From Acidobacteriota bacterium (lineage in GTDB: Bacteria; Acidobacteriota; Blastocatellia; Chloracidobacteriales; Chloracidobacteriaceae), in NCBI GenBank assembly GCA_016208495.1, contig JACQXX010000030.1, forward strand, positions 41,114-105,113: a stretch of DNA of 64,000 bases, in the 5' to 3' direction. This document shows positions 60,865-64,000 of this stretch, in pieces. Below the pieces are notes generated by a model that was given only the letters and a program-made list of their open reading frames with translations, searched no databases and was not told the DNA's origin. The stretch's first letter is position 1, and each line of letters begins with the position of its first letter. The translations under genes and the position numbers were made by a program.

Positions 60865-63800
60865 ACGCTACCAAAAACTCACGGAGTTGTTTCACGCCGC
60901 CCTTGACCAGCCACCCGAACTGCGGGCGGCATTCCTGGCCCAGGCGTGCGGTGATGATCACGACCTGCAGGCTCAGGTCGAAAAACTCCTGGCCCGCCAC
61001 GAAGAATCCGGCGATCTGATTGACCCATCTGTCCGGGATGCCGGAATGAAATTTGCTTCCACCACCGTGCTTGAGCAGGAAGCGAAAAGCATGATCGGGC
61101 GACAAATCGGGATCTACCGCATCGTCAAGGAAATTGGCCGTGGAGGAATGGGGGTTGTTTACCAGGCTGTCCGAACCGATGACCCGCATTACAAACCTGT
61201 CGCCATCAAGATTTTAAAGCGCGGGATGGATACAGATTCCATTCTGAGCCGTTTCTACCGCGAGCGCCGGATTCTGGCCGGGCTCGATCATCCGCACATT
61301 GCCCGGTTGCTGGATGGCGGAACGACGCCGGACGGGTTGCCCTACTTTGTGATGGAATACATTGATGGGCAGCCAATCCACACCTACTGTGATACCCGCC
61401 GGCTTTCGATTACCGAACGACTCAAACTGTTTCGCACCGTCTGTTCAGCCATTCAATATGCCCATCAAAATCTGGTGGTTCACCGGGATCTCAAACCAGG
61501 AAATATCCTGGTGACGGCGGACGGAACCCCGAAACTCCTGGATTTCGGCATCGCGAAAGTCATCAAATCCGACGAGTCCTCTCAGGAAGATTTCACCCAG
61601 GTTGATCTGACCCAACCTGGCCAGCGCCCGATGACCCCAGCCTATGCGAGTCCGGAGCAAATTCGAGGCGAGGTGGTGACCACGGCCACCGACGTTTATT
61701 GTCTGGGGGTTTTGCTTTATGAGCTTTTGACCGGCCAGCTTCCCTATCAGTTGAGCGCCAGCAATCCGGATGAAACGCTCAAGATCATTTGCACCCAAAA
61801 ACCTGGGCGGCCCAGTACACTGATGAACCGGCGATCAAAAGTATTTCCCAAAGCCGCCAGCCTTCAGGCGCTGGAAGCCGCCAGCCTTGTTCGCGAAGGC
61901 ACGGCTGACAGGCTCCGCCGCCGATTGACCGGAGATTTGGACAATATTGTTTTGATGGCCCTGCGCAAGGATCCACGCCGGCGCTATAGCTCGGTTGAGC
62001 AATTTTCTGAGGACATTCGCCGCCATCTGGAAGGGCGACCAGTCAGCGCCCGGCAGGATACCTTTGGCTATCGCGCCGGGAAATTCATCCAGCGCAACAA
62101 ACTTGGCGTCGGTGTCGCCGCGGCACTGACCATCACGCTCCTGGGTGGCATTATGACCACCACCTGGCAAGCCCGTGTGGCACAGGTGGAACGCGCCAAA
62201 GCCGAGCGCCGGTTTAATGAACTGCGAAAACTGGCGCGGGCTTTCATCTTTGACTTTCACGATAAAATCGAAAACCTGCAGGGCTCGACCCCGGCCCGGG
62301 AATTACTGGTCAAACAAGGTCTGGAATATCTGGACAATCTCGCGGCTGAAGCGGCAGGTGATCAATCGTTACAATATGATCTGGCCATGGCGTATCAAAA
62401 AGTCGGTGATATCCAGGGCCGACCATATGCTCCGAATCTCGGAGACTCGGCTGGAGCCGTCCAAAGTTATCGCAAATCACTGCACATCCTTGAAAAACTG
62501 ACCCAGGACAACCCACAAAACCAGCAAGTTGCCTTCGATTTGAGCGTTGGGATTGAGCGTGTCGGAGATATTCTGGCCAGAACTGGGGACACAACCGGGG
62601 CCATCCAACACTACACCCAGGCGTTCGAACTGCAAAAAACATTGCTGGCGGCTGCCCCTTCAAACGGAGAGTATCAAAAACACCTGGCGATGTGCTTTAC
62701 CAAGTTGGGTGATACGTTGACCACCACCGGAGACCTGATCGGAGCGCTCGACAAATACCAGCAGGCACTTTTCATCCGCGAATCGTTGCTCAATTCCGCA
62801 CTCCCTCAAACCCCGGTCAAACGTGCTCAGGCCGTGAGTTATTACCGCATCGGCAATACATTGGAAGCCATCGCCGATCTGACCAGCAACCGGATTGGAG
62901 ACCTGCCCGAAGTCCAGGCAATTTATCGTGAAGCTTTGACTGCACACCAAAAGGTACAGGCCATGGTTGAGGAGCTTTCAGCCACCGACCACGTCACGGC
63001 TCGAACCCAGCACGACCTGGCTTCGAGTTTGATTCACGTCAGCAAACTGCTGGCCAAAACCGGCGCCACCCAGGAAGCACTCCAAACCGCTCAAAAAGCG
63101 CTGGAGTTATGCGAAAAACTGGCGGATGCCGACCCCAAAAATGTGGAAATCCGCTCTCAGCTCTCCTTGACCAATCACTGGTTTGGAGACATTGACCTTG
63201 CCGCAGGGAATCCAACCAGGGCAATCAAGAAATATCAAACAGCGCTGTTACTCAGGGAAACCCTCTTGAGCACCGATCCGACAAATGCGGAGTACCGTCA
63301 ATTCCTGGTTGGCCTCCACCAGGCACTTGGAAAAGTGTATTTCCAAACTGGCGAGATGAAACAGGCACTTTCTCATTACCGGCAGGCGCTGGAGCTTGGT
63401 GAGGCAACCCTGGAGACCAACCCATCAAATGCAATGCTTGGTCGTCAGTGTTCCCAGCTTCTCAATCAACTCAGCGCCGTTTTGGTCAAAGCTGGACAAG
63501 AAGCAGAAGCCCGTCGGCTCACCCTTGAGCGTCTGACCGCCCGTAAAACGCAAATTGAACAGGCCACCGCCACTCCCTGGGAATTGACCGAATATGCCTG
63601 GCTGCTGCTGACCTGCGAGCCAGTGGAACTCCGCAACCCGGCGCTGGCGATTGTTTACGCCTACCGGGCAAACAGGCAACCCCAGGAAACCAATCTGGCA
63701 ACGCTTCAGGTCCTGGCCCTGGCCTACACCACGCTCAATGACCCAATCCACGCAACCGAAACGATCAACAAGTTTTTGCACCTGTTGCCCATTTCGCCTT

Positions 63801-63865
63801 CACTTCCGGAAAAATCACGTCTCCAGACCATTGAAATGGCCCTGGAAAAATACAAACGACACTAA
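60854..63865 (+). CDS. Membrane Ser/Thr protein kinase with C-terminal TPRs
   Basis: A 1,003-residue eukaryotic-type kinase. An N-terminal helical region (1-80, RYQKLTELFHAALDQPPELR) is followed by the kinase domain with GRGGMGVVY at 95-103, Lys119 in VAIKILKRG, HRDLKPGN from 210 and DFG at 230-232, then a single membrane helix at about 416-437 (LGVGVAAALTITLLGGIMTT). The periplasmic part is a long row of TPRs (LDNLAAEAAGDQSLQYDLAMAYQKVGDI, AIQHYTQAFELQKTLLAAAPSN, ALSHYRQALELGEATLETNPSN). It is coupled to the ECF sigma gene. The stop codon TAA lies at the edge of the 188-bp repeat copy 3, so the extreme C-terminus may have been set by the insertion. Confidence 0.94.
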   Translation: MTPERYQKLTELFHAALDQPPELRAAFLAQACGDDHDLQAQVEKLLARHEESGDLIDPSVRDAGMKFASTTVLEQEAKSMIGRQIGIYRIVKEIGRGGMGVVYQAVRTDDPHYKPVAIKILKRGMDTDSILSRFYRERRILAGLDHPHIARLLDGGTTPDGLPYFVMEYIDGQPIHTYCDTRRLSITERLKLFRTVCSAIQYAHQNLVVHRDLKPGNILVTADGTPKLLDFGIAKVIKSDESSQEDFTQVDLTQPGQRPMTPAYASPEQIRGEVVTTATDVYCLGVLLYELLTGQLPYQLSASNPDETLKIICTQKPGRPSTLMNRRSKVFPKAASLQALEAASLVREGTADRLRRRLTGDLDNIVLMALRKDPRRRYSSVEQFSEDIRRHLEGRPVSARQDTFGYRAGKFIQRNKLGVGVAAALTITLLGGIMTTTWQARVAQVERAKAERRFNELRKLARAFIFDFHDKIENLQGSTPARELLVKQGLEYLDNLAAEAAGDQSLQYDLAMAYQKVGDIQGRPYAPNLGDSAGAVQSYRKSLHILEKLTQDNPQNQQVAFDLSVGIERVGDILARTGDTTGAIQHYTQAFELQKTLLAAAPSNGEYQKHLAMCFTKLGDTLTTTGDLIGALDKYQQALFIRESLLNSALPQTPVKRAQAVSYYRIGNTLEAIADLTSNRIGDLPEVQAIYREALTAHQKVQAMVEELSATDHVTARTQHDLASSLIHVSKLLAKTGATQEALQTAQKALELCEKLADADPKNVEIRSQLSLTNHWFGDIDLAAGNPTRAIKKYQTALLLRETLLSTDPTNAEYRQFLVGLHQALGKVYFQTGEMKQALSHYRQALELGEATLETNPSNAMLGRQCSQLLNQLSAVLVKAGQEAEARRLTLERLTARKTQIEQATATPWELTEYAWLLLTCEPVELRNPALAIVYAYRANRQPQETNLATLQVLALAYTTLNDPIHATETINKFLHLLPISPSLPEKSRLQTIEMALEKYKRH

Positions 63866-64000
63866 GGGACTGTAAAAATACAACTTCCCGTTTTTATCGA
63901 AAGTCACCCGGAGAGATCGAATTTCAGAACAGGAAACCACGAAAAACACGAAAAACACGAAAAAGAAATCCAAAGACTTCAATGGGGTCTGAGCTTTTGT
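63865..64000. repeat. 188-bp dispersed repeat, copy 3 (cut by window end)
   Basis: AGGGACTGTAAAAATACAAC starts directly at the kinase stop codon and the sequence follows copy 1 with one change (GATCGAAT for GATCCAAT) to the window end. Confidence 0.92.

Noticed and set aside
1..64000. tRNA, rRNA or known riboswitch
   Set aside because: No cloverleaf-like segment, rRNA core or familiar riboswitch motif was recognised by eye; a covariance-model scan would be needed to exclude small RNAs.

Overview
The window looks like a chromosomal segment of a Gram-negative-type bacterium, most likely an Acidobacteriota member (Blastocatellia-like). This is inferred from gene content: an ECF sigma factor overlapping a Ser/Thr kinase with TPRs, many secreted beta-propeller, NHL and PQQ-repeat proteins, a type IV prepilin peptidase, a nuo operon containing only nuoA to nuoF, a lectin-like domain protein and very repeat-rich intergenic DNA. 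No rRNA, tRNA or CRISPR array was seen.

Layout. 1-6.6 kb: a 5'-truncated GrpB-family gene, a small membrane protein, then a minus-strand cluster of a glycosyltransferase, a catalytically dead-looking M3-type peptidase homologue and aroB, preceded by a secreted lectin-like protein. 6.9-11.9 kb: nuoABCDEF on the minus strand, with repeat hairpins in two of its spacers. 12.4-20.4 kb: hybrid histidine kinase, secreted M24 aminopeptidase, a permuted aconitase/isopropylmalate-dehydratase-like enzyme, and a TPR-receiver-DUF4388 protein. 20.5-30.1 kb: small heat-shock protein with a visible promoter, an EF-G-like GTPase with an altered G3 motif, PilD-type peptidase, and a histidine kinase plus NtrC-type regulator that may be a PilS/PilR pair. 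30.2-36.6 kb: a DUF5678-like gene and a DNA methyltransferase enclosed by 61-bp inverted repeats, a di-haem cytochrome lipoprotein, a lone XisI gene and two small membrane proteins. 36.7-46.5 kb: a large UvrD helicase fused to an Fe-S nuclease, a class III cyclase-like gene, an Rpn-like fragment, a GNAT protein, metG and citrate synthase. 47-64 kb: an M28 peptidase, small secreted and hypothetical genes, a Doc toxin with a DUF5678-like partner, a 1,115-residue FG-GAP/NHL surface protein, a PQQ propeller protein, a subtilase with a separately encoded I9-like domain, and finally the ECF sigma factor and TPR kinase.

The strongest unexplained signal is in the intergenic DNA. Many spacers carry arrays of different 7-bp units (GGGTTCA, GGGTTCC, GGTTAGT, AGTCAGT, GAGTAGC, ATTCTTC and others), often as two arrays in opposite orientation on either side of a short stretch, so that a long hairpin can form. 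On top of these lie several dispersed element families: a roughly 188-bp repeat in three copies that begins at or near gene 3' ends, a three-member family with 19-bp terminal inverted repeats and lengths of 435, 258 and 150 bp, two 104-bp copies with 12-bp inverted ends, and a 219-bp palindromic element. One copy of the 188-bp repeat supplies the C-terminus of a protein-coding gene.
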